DNA of 64,000 nucleotides from Candidatus Sumerlaea chitinivorans (lineage in GTDB: Bacteria; Sumerlaeota; Sumerlaeia; Sumerlaeales; Sumerlaeaceae): assembly GCA_003290465.1 (NCBI GenBank), contig CP030759.1:2678572-2742571 (forward strand), written 5' to 3'. Positions 63,879 to 64,000 of this stretch are shown piece by piece. Below the pieces are notes generated by a model. That model searched no databases and was not told where the DNA came from. It saw only the letters and a list, made by a program, of their open reading frames with translations. The stretch's first letter is position 1. Each line of letters begins with the position of its first letter. The translations under genes and the position numbers were made by a program.

Positions 63879-64000
63879 CCTCACTCAAGTTATTTCGCTG
63901 GAGGTCCCACGGTGAAGGAAAGCCCGTGCTCACCCCTCCAGCAGCGATCAGCTTCGCAAGGCTAAGGGCTTATCCCCCTCAACCTCTGCTTGCTGGCGCC

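Overview
The window looks like one contig of a moderately GC-rich bacterial chromosome with dense genes, frequent 4-bp start/stop overlaps and purine-rich ribosome binding sites. I cannot name the organism. A type II-C CRISPR locus, McsA-McsB arginine phosphorylation, Tat-exported molybdoenzymes and several uncommon catabolic families would suit an uncultured, probably anaerobic or facultative lineage, for example a Sumerlaeota/BRC1-like candidate phylum. That placement is a low-confidence guess.

Region 1 (1-5.5 kb) is a type II-C CRISPR-Cas locus: the 3' end of cas9, then cas1, cas2 and an array of 60 repeats and 59 spacers. Each 36-nt repeat, read on the minus strand, contains a TTGACC box and a TACGAT box 16 nt apart. 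This suggests every spacer is transcribed from its own repeat, toward cas2, and a minus-strand intrinsic terminator sits exactly between cas2 and the array. The cas1/cas2 junction carries an apparent -1 frame offset at a GGGG run just downstream of an AGGAGG.

Region 2 (5.5-14 kb) holds asnB, two small hypothetical genes, an orphan sugar-type ABC permease, an SGNH hydrolase, and a three-gene HlyD/ATPase/ABC-2 export operon on the minus strand. Region 3 (14.2-21.3 kb) is a respiratory molybdoenzyme operon: Rrf2 regulator, Tat-exported four-cluster ferredoxin subunit, NrfD-type membrane subunit, Tat-exported molybdopterin catalytic subunit (tetrathionate/polysulfide-reductase-like), a small protein and mobA. 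It is followed by ruvB, a small membrane-anchored protein and a TPR protein with a His/Cys-rich head.

Region 4 (24.5-36.2 kb) is the most unusual part. In one direction it encodes a GNAT-like protein, a thiolase-fold protein that lacks the nucleophilic Cys, its DUF35 partner, a xanthine-dehydrogenase-family enzyme (FAD subunit plus a fused FeS-Mo subunit), FdrA, DUF1116, a cyclase-family hydrolase and DUF2877. FdrA/DUF1116/DUF2877 is the gene set linked to oxamate carbamoyltransferase, and a carbamate kinase that would use its carbamoyl phosphate is at 51.2-52.2 kb. I infer a catabolic route for a nitrogenous heterocycle or ureide that ends in ATP from carbamoyl phosphate.

Region 5 (36.4-64 kb) is mostly housekeeping: a membrane glycosyltransferase-like protein, mcsB-mcsA-tsaD, a site-2 protease with CBS domains, a second three-subunit molybdenum hydroxylase followed by hypA, aroB, bioF, truA, arcC, guaA, guaB3, tspO, a fabG-like reductase, a fused FAD/FeS D-2-hydroxyacid dehydrogenase, a coiled-coil protein, mutS2 and a response regulator. 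I saw no rRNA, tRNA or insertion sequence.
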